NCBI GenBank assembly: GCA_004211595.1
Contig: SEDO01000011.1
Coordinates: 1 to 64,000, forward strand
From: Pedobacter sp.
GTDB taxonomy: Bacteria; Bacteroidota; Bacteroidia; Sphingobacteriales; Sphingobacteriaceae
Reading direction: 5' to 3'
Length of the DNA stretch: 64,000 nucleotides
Shown here: in pieces, positions 54,535 through 64,000 of the stretch
How the letters are laid out: each line of letters begins with the position of its first letter
Numbering within the stretch: position 1 is the stretch's first letter
Notes under the pieces: generated by a model
The model's input: only the letters and a program-made list of their open reading frames with translations
Databases searched by the model: none
What the model was told of the DNA's origin: nothing
Made by a program: the position numbers and the translations under genes

Positions 54535-55389
54535 ATGATGAAGCATCTTCATGTATTTAATAATTATCGAAGTCGTTATTTAGGGATTTTTTTGTTATTG
54601 TTAGGTTTATTTAATCCCAATGCCCTAAGAGCACAGCAAAAAATAACATCTAAACAACTCACGCAGAAAGAGCAAAGAGCCCTGCCAACAAGAGCTAAAG
54701 CTCAAGTGCAGGCTTCAGAAAAAACAAGTGAAAGTGAGATTGTGATGAGTATAGCAGAGTTAGAATCGCTTTTAACAAAAATTGCAGCACAACGGAAAGC
54801 AACCTTAGCGGCAAGAGCAAGTATGCCTGCCTATACTAGTAATACTATTGTTGCTCGAGCAACACCTTTTGGTATAATGAATCCCGACTCAGATAATGGA
54901 GCTAGTGCATCATTGGTATCATTACACCGTAAAGTAGATCAATTATTGCAACAAAGTCATATTGAAAGGTCCCCAGTAGCGTCTAAGATAACTTCAACAA
55001 CATCTATTCCAGCACAACCCTTGGTAACCCCAGTTACCTCTATAGGTAAATCAATTGAAGGTAGGGATATCATAAAGGCTACTTCTATTTATTTTGCAAA
55101 TAATTCGGTTAACCTGACCGAGGCAGAAAAGCAAACTATTACCAATTTAGTTCCAGCATTGCAGCAGCAAACTGATCGTGGTATTATAGTTTTACGGGGT
55201 TTTGCTAGTAAAGTTGGAAATGCCTATCACAATAACCAATTATCCTTTAATCGCGCTAATGCTATTAAAGAAGTTTTAATGCATGCCGGAGTGAAAGCGG
55301 AAAAGATTATGATTTTATACCATGGTGCTGATCCAGCTACTCCTGATAGTCAAGCCCGTAGAGTCGATGTGAGTCTGGAGTTATTCTAA
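54535..55389 (+). CDS. OmpA-domain protein
   Basis: IYFANNSVNLTEAEKQTITNLVPAL...GFASKVGNAYHNNQLSFNRANAIKEVL...QARRVDVSLEL. Confidence 0.85.
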   Translation: MMKHLHVFNNYRSRYLGIFLLLLGLFNPNALRAQQKITSKQLTQKEQRALPTRAKAQVQASEKTSESEIVMSIAELESLLTKIAAQRKATLAARASMPAYTSNTIVARATPFGIMNPDSDNGASASLVSLHRKVDQLLQQSHIERSPVASKITSTTSIPAQPLVTPVTSIGKSIEGRDIIKATSIYFANNSVNLTEAEKQTITNLVPALQQQTDRGIIVLRGFASKVGNAYHNNQLSFNRANAIKEVLMHAGVKAEKIMILYHGADPATPDSQARRVDVSLELF

Positions 55390-55477
55390 TTATATCTCGG
55401 GTTATATGGATTTATTAATAGTTAAAGTTGGAGCCTTGCTCCAACTTTTTTTGAAAGCGATTAATTTAATAAAGGCT

Positions 55478-57060
55478 TTAAGATAAATCGATGGGTTCTA
55501 AATTTTTAATTGGAGGGCCGGTGATCACTTTACCATCTAAATCATACCTTCCCCCATGACAAGGACAGTCCCAAGACTTTTCAAGGGCATTATATTTAAC
55601 CACGCAACCCGCATGTGTACAAGTGGCATTAAAAGCTTTTATGCTGCCATCAGAGGCTTTAAATACGGCAACCTTCCCTTCTTTGGTTTGAATTACCTCC
55701 CCTGAATTTGGTGCAATTTTAGCAATATCATCTTGGTAAGCACTCAATCGATCTACAATTAATTGCCAAACTGCATTGGCATTTTCTTTCACGAATTCAG
55801 TAAAGCCAGCAATAGGTTTAATACGGGATGGGTTTAAAAATTCTGCATAAGCATTTTCTTTACCTAATATTAAATCGGTTAAAATACTTCCCGCCTGAGT
55901 ACCCCAAATCATTCCATTTCCATTGTAACCGGTAGCCAACCAAACATGCTCATTAGCAAGCGGCATTTTCCCGATATAAGGCAATCCATCTATGGGCACA
56001 TAATATTGTGAAGACCAAGCATAACTCACTTCTTTCACATCGTAATATTGTTTGATATAATCTAAAAGATTCTTATAAGCTTCCGCTTCATCCCCTTGTC
56101 CCGTTTTATGGTCTTCACCCCCAACTAACAAGTAAGGCTCAAAATCTATCTCATGTGTTCTCCAATAATGATATGGTTCTTGCATATCATAATAGAGTTG
56201 CTCGGGATAACTACCTGATTGAAGTTTCACTGCAATAACATAACTTCTGTAGGGTGCACAGGTAAAATTAAAGGTGGTTATTCCGGGCGGAATATGTGTG
56301 GCAAAAACCAAATGGTTCGTTGTAATACTAAACTTTACACCCGCTCCAGCATTCAATGATATATTTAACATATTGTCTGTGGATGCCTTCTCATAAGCTT
56401 CATATTTTGTATTTTCCATATAGTGCCCACCCCGATCCAAATATTCATTTAATAAGCCATGAATGTACTTTAGGGGGTGAAATTGAGCTTGATGATGAAA
56501 TTTTAAGGATTTTAAAAATGGCACATTTAAATCCATGATATGTAATTCCTCAACCTCCACTCCACTGCGTAAGGAAGCTTCGTAAATTTCATTTAAAGTC
56601 TTTAATTGAGCCTCCGTTTCGGCATATAAAATACCTTCCTTCGTTTCACAATCAGCTTTGATTTCATATAATTTAAGATTCTTATGGATAATTTCTAACG
56701 CTGATTTTGCAGCCTCTGCTACCAATTTAGCGGTTTCACCATTAAAATCACGTTCTATCTCCGGATAAGTAGCATCCAAAAAAGTATTCAAATGTGCAGA
56801 AGTTCCTCCTGTGGTGCCATAGCCAATTTCGTGTGCCTCTACAAGTAAGCAGCTTTTACCTGCATTTTGCAAATTCAAGGCCGTTGTAAGCCCTGTTATA
56901 CCAGCGCCAATAATGACTACATCATATTGATTTTTAAATTGCGTTAAAAACTTTGGATCAGCCTCAGGGCTCCAGTCAATAACATGACTTTGCCATATAG
57001 AAGTCGCCTGCCCATCTCGGATATTTTTTTTTTTTTTTTAGTTTTATTATTCTGTACCAT
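55478..57060 (-). CDS. FAD-dependent oxidoreductase with C-terminal Rieske [2Fe-2S] domain; 5' end disrupted by frame break at a poly-A tract
   Basis: Rieske CTHAGC...CPCHGGRYD; upstream of the listed TTG start the same frame encodes YDVVIIGAGITGLTTALNLQ; ATG at 57060 is out of frame (182 nt from 56878). Confidence 0.82.
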
Positions 57061-57694
57061 GTTGGGGAATTTGTATTAATCCTTTTACCAGTGATTTCCA
57101 TTGGGGGTAAGAAAATCCTAATGTTGCGGCTAAGCCCACTAGTTTATTTCTGATTTTATCAAGTTTATTGGATGTTAAGCTATTTACTACTTCATTTCGG
57201 CCATGTTCTTCTGCATAAATATGGCGCCCAAAACGAATCACGGAAAAGGTAGATGTTGCTAGTTCGGAAAAAAAATGGGCGGTGTCTGCATTTTCTGCAT
57301 TAGATTGCTGCGGATTTTGTGCTGGTCTGACACGCATAGTAACGGCTTGTTTTCGATCTCCCTCTTCCGTGATAATATCTTCTATTCTGACCCAATCAAA
57401 TCCATTACCGGATTTTGGACCAGGGCCAGGTATGTCTATTCTAATGTAATCGCCCACACGAGCTTTTCGGGATACGGGATTCCCATTTTCATCCATTAAT
57501 TTAAACGTGGATAATTTCATTTTACTGATATCCCCCCACTTATTAATGGAGAGCAAGCGCTCTTTTATCATGGGGAAAAATTTCTTTGCTGTACGCTCAT
57601 CTTTTAAAGATACTTCTTCAATAACGTCTAACTGCGAGCCTATTTCTTGCGGGGATATTAATTTATCTCCTTTGATTGGAATTGTTCTTTTCAT
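57047..57694 (-). CDS. Hypothetical protein
   Basis: 215 aa; GDYIRIDIPGPGPKSGNGFDWVRIEDI. Confidence 0.75.
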   Translation of the reverse strand: MKRTIPIKGDKLISPQEIGSQLDVIEEVSLKDERTAKKFFPMIKERLLSINKWGDISKMKLSTFKLMDENGNPVSRKARVGDYIRIDIPGPGPKSGNGFDWVRIEDIITEEGDRKQAVTMRVRPAQNPQQSNAENADTAHFFSELATSTFSVIRFGRHIYAEEHGRNEVVNSLTSNKLDKIRNKLVGLAATLGFSYPQWKSLVKGLIQIPQHGTE

Positions 57695-57897
57695 AGCCCT
57701 CCCTTATTTATAAGTTAAAATATTTTAAAAAGGTTAAATGTTTCTGAAAACTCAAAAATTACGTATTTGTACGAGGTGATAATCAAGGCATTAATTTGCA
57801 ATAGGTATGTATACGTATTTTTAGCGATACCTCAAACTAACCAATAAAAGCAGATGTTACCCACTTAGCTTTTAACTTACATGAAACCTATAAAATT

Positions 57898-58533
57898 ATG
57901 AATGCAACTTTAAAGAAAATATACTTCAGCCTTTTTTGTATGGGCGCCATGCTGTTGTATACTTGTAGAGAAAATCCAAGCCCAAGTAGTCAAAACAACC
58001 TTAATCAACTGAAAGAACCAGCAGTTAATAAGGAGTTAAGTGAAGGTATTCAAAATACTTTTGCCATAGAAGCAGCACTAGGAACATTGATGGAAATAGA
58101 GTCCAGTGCGCACATGATTAAATTGACAGAGAATAGAGATGTGCAAAATTTAGCAACAATTATGGTAAAAGATCATGGAATGGCTCAAACAGAATTAAAT
58201 GCTATTGCTAAAAAGGAAAACCTTTATTTACCTCAAAAATTAAATCCAGAACAGCAACAGATTTTAAACCAATTAGATTCTTTGAAAGAGGATCAACGAA
58301 ATCACTTTTATTCACAATTGATGGTTAAAGAGCATGAAAAAGCTGTTAAGCTATTTGAATCTGCAAGTCAAGCTGAATCCAATGAAGCGTTAAAGAATTT
58401 TGCAAGTGCTAAGCTACCAACCCTTAAACATCATTTAGCCGAATCGAGAAAGGTATTTAAATACATGCAAAAAATTGCTGGGGATAAAGGCGATTATTCC
58501 ATCGATATAAGTAAATCAGGAACAGGTAATTAA
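57898..58533 (+). CDS. DUF4142 domain protein
   Basis: EAALGTLMEIESSAHMIKLTENRDVQNLATIMVKDHGMAQTEL. Confidence 0.88.
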   Translation: MNATLKKIYFSLFCMGAMLLYTCRENPSPSSQNNLNQLKEPAVNKELSEGIQNTFAIEAALGTLMEIESSAHMIKLTENRDVQNLATIMVKDHGMAQTELNAIAKKENLYLPQKLNPEQQQILNQLDSLKEDQRNHFYSQLMVKEHEKAVKLFESASQAESNEALKNFASAKLPTLKHHLAESRKVFKYMQKIAGDKGDYSIDISKSGTGN

Positions 58534-58556
58534 TCTAAAAATTTAGCAACTAATAT

Positions 58557-59147
58557 ATGGCACAACCACACGAATGGATATTTTCAACAGCGCAATTAGC
58601 CAATAAACGGGTATTGATTACAGGGGGTTCAACAGGTATAGGGTTAGAAACCGCTCGAATGTTAGCCTATTTCGGAGCTAAGTTGTTTTTAATTGCCCGT
58701 GATAAAAGCGATTTAAAGGAAGCCGAAAAAGCTATCAAAGAGGTAAATAAAGATACCGAAGTTCATATTTTAAGTATGGATATTACCAAACCCGCTGATA
58801 TCACAAGATTATTTACACAAATAGATAAAAAATGGGATGGCTTAGATATACTCATTAATAATGCAGCTTTAGGTTATGGAAGTGTATTAGATGGAGATTT
58901 TGAGGATGTAACCTATCTCCTTAAAACAAATATTACTGGCTATTTAGCTTGTTGTAAAGAAGCCATTCCTAGGATGCAGAAACAAAATGCCGGGAACATA
59001 CTTTTAATAGGATCTATGAGTGCTGTTACTAAAGAAGCAGATAGCTCCCTTTATGTGGCTACTAAAGCCGCCATTCAAGGGTTTTCTGAAGCCTTTAGAA
59101 AAGAAGTTAATGACATGAACATTCATGTATCATTGTTAACATGGTGA
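58557..59147 (+). pseudogene. SDR-family oxidoreductase, C-terminally truncated
   Basis: RVLITGGSTGIGLETARMLA, NNAALG, SLYVATKAA then stops at NIHVSLLTW*. Confidence 0.7.
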
Positions 59148-59152
59148 AGCTT

Positions 59153-60028
59153 TTAAGGATGTCCACCTCCCCCAGCAGCACCATAAATTTGACCAGTAGC
59201 ATAACTTCCGTCTTCTGAGGCTAATAGTACAAATATACCAGCTAATTCAGCTGGTTGTCCAGGTCTGCCTAAAGGCGCATCCCCTCCAAACTCTTGTACC
59301 TTTTCTTGCGTGGCCCCACCACTAATTTGTAAAGGCGTCCATATAGGTCCAGGGGCTACCCCATTTACACGTATTCCCTGAGGGGCTAATTGTTTGGCTA
59401 GACTTTTCACATAATTCGTGGTAGCTGCTTTAGTTTGTGCGTAATCGTATAAATCAGGAGAAGGATCAGTGGCTTGTACGGAGGTTGTGCCAATGATAAC
59501 AGCACCTGGCTTAAGATGAGGAACGGCAGCTTTAGTGGTCCAAAATGGTGCGTAAATATTTGTTTTCATCGTCGCATCAAAATCCTCGGTACTTAAATCT
59601 AAAATGGAAGCAAATACTTGTTGTCTTGCAGCATTATTTACTAAAATATCTAAGCCCCCTAATTGCTTTACGGCTTCTTCAACCATCTTTTCACAAAAAT
59701 GTTCATCTCTTAAATCCCCAGGTATGGCTACTCCCTTTCTGCCCTCCGCCTCTATTAAAGCGATTACTTCTTTAGCATCCTCTTCTTCGGTGGGGTAATA
59801 ATTAATGGCTACATCAGCACCTTCCCTTGCATAGGCTATGGCACAGGCTCTACCTATACCTGAATCTCCCCCGGTTATCAATGCTTTTCGTCCTTTTAAT
59901 TTACCCGATCCTTTATAGGATTTTTCACCATGATCAGGAACTGGTTCCATTTCTTTTGCTAATCCTGGCCAAACTTGCTTTTGAGAGGGAAATGGTGGTT
60001 TTGGATATTTTTCATTTGGATTTTCCAT
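59153..60028 (-). CDS. SDR-family oxidoreductase (YghA-like)
   Basis: GRKALITGGDSGIGRACAIAYAREGADVAINY; YAQTKAAT; GVAPGPIWTPLQ. Confidence 0.94.
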   Translation of the reverse strand: MENPNEKYPKPPFPSQKQVWPGLAKEMEPVPDHGEKSYKGSGKLKGRKALITGGDSGIGRACAIAYAREGADVAINYYPTEEEDAKEVIALIEAEGRKGVAIPGDLRDEHFCEKMVEEAVKQLGGLDILVNNAARQQVFASILDLSTEDFDATMKTNIYAPFWTTKAAVPHLKPGAVIIGTTSVQATDPSPDLYDYAQTKAATTNYVKSLAKQLAPQGIRVNGVAPGPIWTPLQISGGATQEKVQEFGGDAPLGRPGQPAELAGIFVLLASEDGSYATGQIYGAAGGGGHP

Positions 60029-60057
60029 AGTGTTAAAATTTATTGTTAATAAAAATA

Positions 60058-62394
60058 CTAGGCTACTTTTATCTCGGCGGCCTTAAATCTTTTTAATAAG
60101 GCCGACATTAAAGCACTTTTAAATTGGGGTTCAAAAAATATATTTTCTACCCATGTCAGCAATTTTATTTCTACGCCTTCTGCCGTAATCGCATTAACCA
60201 AAATTTCTGTTTGCAATTGCTGCATATGGTGATTTACTTTTTTTATTTCTTCCTTAATAATTTTTTCAAGTTGATCAATATCCGTGTTATGCGCTACTTT
60301 AAACAATAATTCTGTTTTAACATAATCGTGGTTGAGGGTCCAATTCACTAGTCTTCCAGCAAGTAAATCTCCATTTGGAATAATCACCTCCGATCCATGA
60401 TGTGTTAATAATTTACTGGAACGAATCCCAATATCCTTTACCCTCCCCTTTTTATCTGCTAATTCTATAAAATCACCTATGCGAAAGGGTTTTTCGAAAA
60501 TCAAAATGATACCTGAGACAAAATTGTTTACGATATTTTGCATACCTAAACCAATCCCAACACCAAGTGCTCCTAAAACTACGGTGACGCGATCCATCGG
60601 TAAGCCGGAGGCAGTTAAAGCCAACAAAAGCGCAATTACGATAATGATTAAACGAATTAGGGCCACCTTAGAACTTTTTTGTTCTAACTCACCCTCATAA
60701 CTAACAGTCCCTTCACCAAATAAAATAGGCACATTTTTTTGCAGCTTATTGGCGATAAATATGATAAACAAGAAAAAGAGGATATTTCCGAAAGTGAAAT
60801 TAAAGCTCCCGAATCCCCTCTCCTTAACTAAGGCGTTTTCCAAAAAATGTAAAATGGTAGCCGTTAAATTCATGTTTATCAGAAAAACTATAATCCAAAG
60901 CGCAATAGCTACCCATCGCCAAATTTTTTTACTGGAGGCTCGAGCCCGGTTATGACTAATGCGTGAAAAGAAGCCTTTACTACAAGCGGATATTTTCAAT
61001 TGTAATTCTAAAGCATCACTCATTAATTGAATGAATACAGTTAACACAAAGAATTGAATTAAACCAATTACCCCGGTTAATACAAAGGCTTTTGCCAAAC
61101 TTAGTCTGCCAAATAAATTAAATAATAAGGAAATAATATTAAAGGCAATGAATAACCAGAGTATCCAATTCCTATATTGTTTAGGAAATTGGGGCAAACT
61201 TAACTTTTTATAAAAATTAAAGCCTAGGTAAATGAAAAAGGCATTTAACACCATTAATGCTAATCTGAAAATGAGGGCTTCAATTTGAAGATTACACAAA
61301 AAAACAAGTATTGCGTATGCAATACCCAATTGAATCCACCAGTTTAATATAAGACCAGAGCTACCCTTAATACGCTTTAAGAAAAGTATGGTTATAACCA
61401 GCAAGATTAAGAATAAACACTCTATATAGATGGAAGGAGCACCGCTTTCTAAAAGAGGTATACTGTTGAGTACCACAATACCGGTTGCTAGAATTGGAAA
61501 TGGCTTTAGATATTGAAAAGTAGTATCCCCAATTTTCTTGACCACACCTGGCCTATTGGCTAATTTAAAATTACGGTTAACCCAAAGAAAGAATGTTATC
61601 GCAAATATTAAGGTAATTAAACGTTTATCCCAGCTTGCATTTAAAAAATAGCTCACTATTTGCTGCTGCACTAATAGCGCGGATTTAATTTGCTCCGTAT
61701 TAATAACCTTTGACAAAGTAACCCAATTATCTTTCCAAATAACAGGCACCTCTTGGAAGAGAGCTTGCTTACCCGATTGTTGTAATCGTTCGATGGTTAT
61801 ATTCAGCAAATCATTTACTAATAATTCAGTCGTAGAAACCTCCGCTAATAACTTTCCTACCTGTGCAATGTTTTTACCAGTTAACTCCCCACTTTGCTGT
61901 AAGCGCGCATGAATATCTTGCAAGGGTTTTTGATATAGCTGCCTTTCATCAGCTTGAGATGCTGGAACCTTTAAAATTGTATCATTGCTTAAACCCAACA
62001 CCTGCTCAGACATCTTCTGCAATTCATTGCTACTTTTAATCAAACTATTTCGGATTCGCGTGAGACGTTCTTTACTGTCTTTTAAGATGAGTTCATAATT
62101 TTGTAAATTCTTATTATCGATCTCCTTATATTTTTTTTGTAATTCGACGTGAAGAGGCTTTATATTCGCTTGGATTTCATTTAAAGCAACGTTAATACTT
62201 CCTAAATTATAGCCCTTTTTATTATTGGCATTAACTTCTATTAAAATAGATTGTGCTTTTTGTATTCTGAATAATAAAGTATCTGGAATCGTATTAGAAG
62301 TATCCGATAGTACCCTATTTTGAGCCACAATTGTCCCAGTACCTACCCATAAGAGTAAGAGTGTGATTCGCAAAAAATAAGAAAATTGAATCAT
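60058..62394 (-). CDS. MscS-type mechanosensitive channel
   Basis: LGALGVGIGLGMQNIVNNFVSGIILIFEKPFRIGDFIELADKKGRVKDIGIRSSKL. Confidence 0.95.
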   Translation of the reverse strand: MIQFSYFLRITLLLLWVGTGTIVAQNRVLSDTSNTIPDTLLFRIQKAQSILIEVNANNKKGYNLGSINVALNEIQANIKPLHVELQKKYKEIDNKNLQNYELILKDSKERLTRIRNSLIKSSNELQKMSEQVLGLSNDTILKVPASQADERQLYQKPLQDIHARLQQSGELTGKNIAQVGKLLAEVSTTELLVNDLLNITIERLQQSGKQALFQEVPVIWKDNWVTLSKVINTEQIKSALLVQQQIVSYFLNASWDKRLITLIFAITFFLWVNRNFKLANRPGVVKKIGDTTFQYLKPFPILATGIVVLNSIPLLESGAPSIYIECLFLILLVITILFLKRIKGSSGLILNWWIQLGIAYAILVFLCNLQIEALIFRLALMVLNAFFIYLGFNFYKKLSLPQFPKQYRNWILWLFIAFNIISLLFNLFGRLSLAKAFVLTGVIGLIQFFVLTVFIQLMSDALELQLKISACSKGFFSRISHNRARASSKKIWRWVAIALWIIVFLINMNLTATILHFLENALVKERGFGSFNFTFGNILFFLFIIFIANKLQKNVPILFGEGTVSYEGELEQKSSKVALIRLIIIVIALLLALTASGLPMDRVTVVLGALGVGIGLGMQNIVNNFVSGIILIFEKPFRIGDFIELADKKGRVKDIGIRSSKLLTHHGSEVIIPNGDLLAGRLVNWTLNHDYVKTELLFKVAHNTDIDQLEKIIKEEIKKVNHHMQQLQTEILVNAITAEGVEIKLLTWVENIFFEPQFKSALMSALLKRFKAAEIKVA

Positions 62395-62507
62395 GTTGGG
62401 GCTTTTTATAAGTTGTGTTGAAGCTTTTACTTATAAAAAATGCCTGAAAACTACTTTTGTTTAATTATTGATTAAAAAAAGGTATTAATACGGGGATTTG
62501 AAAAAGT

Positions 62508-63335
62508 TTAATTAAATAAATTTCTACTCCATTCACTCCACGAACCAACATACAAGTTGGGAATCCGATAATTAGCATAAGCCATAGCCAATAATGTATG
62601 ACAAGCAGTGACTCCCGAGCCACAATGCACAATGATATTATCTGATGCATATTCCTCAAACAGCTCATGATAGCGCATATAAATTAATTCAGGTAGGTTA
62701 AAAAGGCCATCTTCATTTAAATTTTCTGTATATGGCATATTGATGGCATTGGGTATATGCCCTGCTAATAAATCAATCGGTTCAAAAGTACCTTTGAAAC
62801 GATCGTTTTCTCGGACGTCAATAATCACCTTATGGGGGTCTTGAGTAGCTCTTTTTACTTCATTTAAATCTACCTGAGGCAGAATCCAATGAGTTGCTTG
62901 ATAGTCACTTTCATGGGGAACATAGGGAATTTGTGCACTCATCGGAAAACCTTTTCTGAGTGCTTCTTTCAATCCCCCATTAAGTACTTGTACCTTTTCA
63001 TGTCCAATGGCCTTCATCATCCACCAAAAACGTGCTGCCGCATTTGCACCAAACTTATCATCATAAATAATCACATGGGTATCATTTCTAATGCCGAGCT
63101 CATTTAAAACTGAAATAAATTTTTCGACTGTGGGTAAGGGATGCCTCCCTCCCCTGGCTAGATTACTTTGAACATTTGATAATTGAGAATTCAAGTCAAT
63201 AAAACTAGCACCTTCTAAATGCTCCATATTATAATTTTGCCTCGATACTGCTCCATGACTCACATCAAATATCCTTACATCCGGATTATGATAAATGGAT
63301 AAGAGCTCATAGATTGAGATAATAGGAGCAGTCAT
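62508..63335 (-). CDS. Sulfurtransferase (two rhodanese domains)
   Basis: HLEGASFIDLNSQLS...HGCGS-type active site IVHCGSGVTACHTLLAM. Confidence 0.92.
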   Translation of the reverse strand: MTAPIISIYELLSIYHNPDVRIFDVSHGAVSRQNYNMEHLEGASFIDLNSQLSNVQSNLARGGRHPLPTVEKFISVLNELGIRNDTHVIIYDDKFGANAAARFWWMMKAIGHEKVQVLNGGLKEALRKGFPMSAQIPYVPHESDYQATHWILPQVDLNEVKRATQDPHKVIIDVRENDRFKGTFEPIDLLAGHIPNAINMPYTENLNEDGLFNLPELIYMRYHELFEEYASDNIIVHCGSGVTACHTLLAMAYANYRIPNLYVGSWSEWSRNLFN

Positions 63336-63389
63336 AGAATAGTTTTTGAGTATAAATTATTTCTATTAATTTTAAAGATAAAAAAAATT

Positions 63390-63806
63390 ATGTCTGCATC
63401 CCCATTTACGCAAACCTATTTTCATGGCACTAAAGCTGATCTCCAAATTGGGGATCTTATTAAAACTGGTAATCCTTCTAATTATGGCCTGCGCGTACAA
63501 GCAAAATATATTTTTTTATCGGCAACCTTAGACGCGGCTATTTGGGGTGCTGAATTAGCTCATGGTGAAGGAAAGGAGCGAATTTATTTAGTTGAACCCA
63601 CAGGGGAAATAGAAAATGACCCGGATTTAACTGATAAAAAGTTTCCTGGTAATCCGACGATGTCCTATCGATCTAAACATCCATTTAAAGTTGTCGGGGA
63701 ACTCAAATCTTGGCAAGGTCATCCCGCTGAACAGGTATTAGCTATGAAAGAAGCAGTGGCCAAAATGTTAGAAAAAGGAGTACACTCCTTAAATGATGAA
63801 GATTAA
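63390..63806 (+). CDS. arr: NAD(+)-rifampin ADP-ribosyltransferase
   Basis: YFHGTKADLQIGDLI, YIFLSATLDAAIWGAELAHGEGKERIYLVEPTGEIENDPDLTDKKFPGNPTMSYRS. Confidence 0.92.
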   Translation: MSASPFTQTYFHGTKADLQIGDLIKTGNPSNYGLRVQAKYIFLSATLDAAIWGAELAHGEGKERIYLVEPTGEIENDPDLTDKKFPGNPTMSYRSKHPFKVVGELKSWQGHPAEQVLAMKEAVAKMLEKGVHSLNDED

Positions 63807-63833
63807 TTACATTCGATAACAAATAAACATAAG

Positions 63834-64000
63834 ATGAACATGTCCTCATCCCCAAATTTCTGTGCTTTTTTACGAGGTGTAAATGTAAAAGGCACCAATA
63901 TGAAAATGGCTGAAGTAAAATCGGTATTTGAACAGGCTGGGATGCATAGTGTAAAAACGATATTAGCTTCTGGAAATCTATTATTTTATAGTGAATGTGC
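63834..64000 (+). CDS. DUF1697 family protein (partial, runs off window)
   Basis: MNMSSSPNFCAFLRGVNVKGTNMKMAEVKSVFEQAGMHSVKTILASGNLLFYSEC. Confidence 0.85.
   Translation, partial: MNMSSSPNFCAFLRGVNVKGTNMKMAEVKSVFEQAGMHSVKTILASGNLLFYSEC

Overview
AT-rich Bacteroidota chromosome segment, probably Sphingobacteriales-like judging from its gene families and TTTG/TAnnTTTG promoters. Main contents: (i) the start of a large secreted protein with 234-bp MBG-type tandem repeats, broken by two intra-repeat deletions; (ii) housekeeping and envelope genes: RND efflux operon, ABC-F ATPase, zinc metalloprotease, GT/GH130 locus, TonB receptor, fasciclin protein, PAS protein; (iii) a roughly 9.06-kb integrative mobilizable element (about 34475-43554) in the 3' end of tRNA-Pro(TGG), bounded by a 17-bp direct repeat. 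It encodes a tyrosine recombinase, an excisionase-like HTH, MobC, a relaxase, an AadS/ANT(6)-like aminoglycoside nucleotidyltransferase, a Schlafen/AlbA_2-type protein and a phytanoyl-CoA-dioxygenase-like protein that sits behind what looks like a leader-peptide/attenuator region; (iv) a dinB-dnaE translesion operon preceded by a 30-bp palindrome; (v) a Rieske/FAD oxidoreductase whose only plausible start codon is out of frame across a 16-A tract; (vi) a rifampin ADP-ribosyltransferase (arr) near the right edge. All annotation is by reading the sequence and translations. No searches or folding programs were run.
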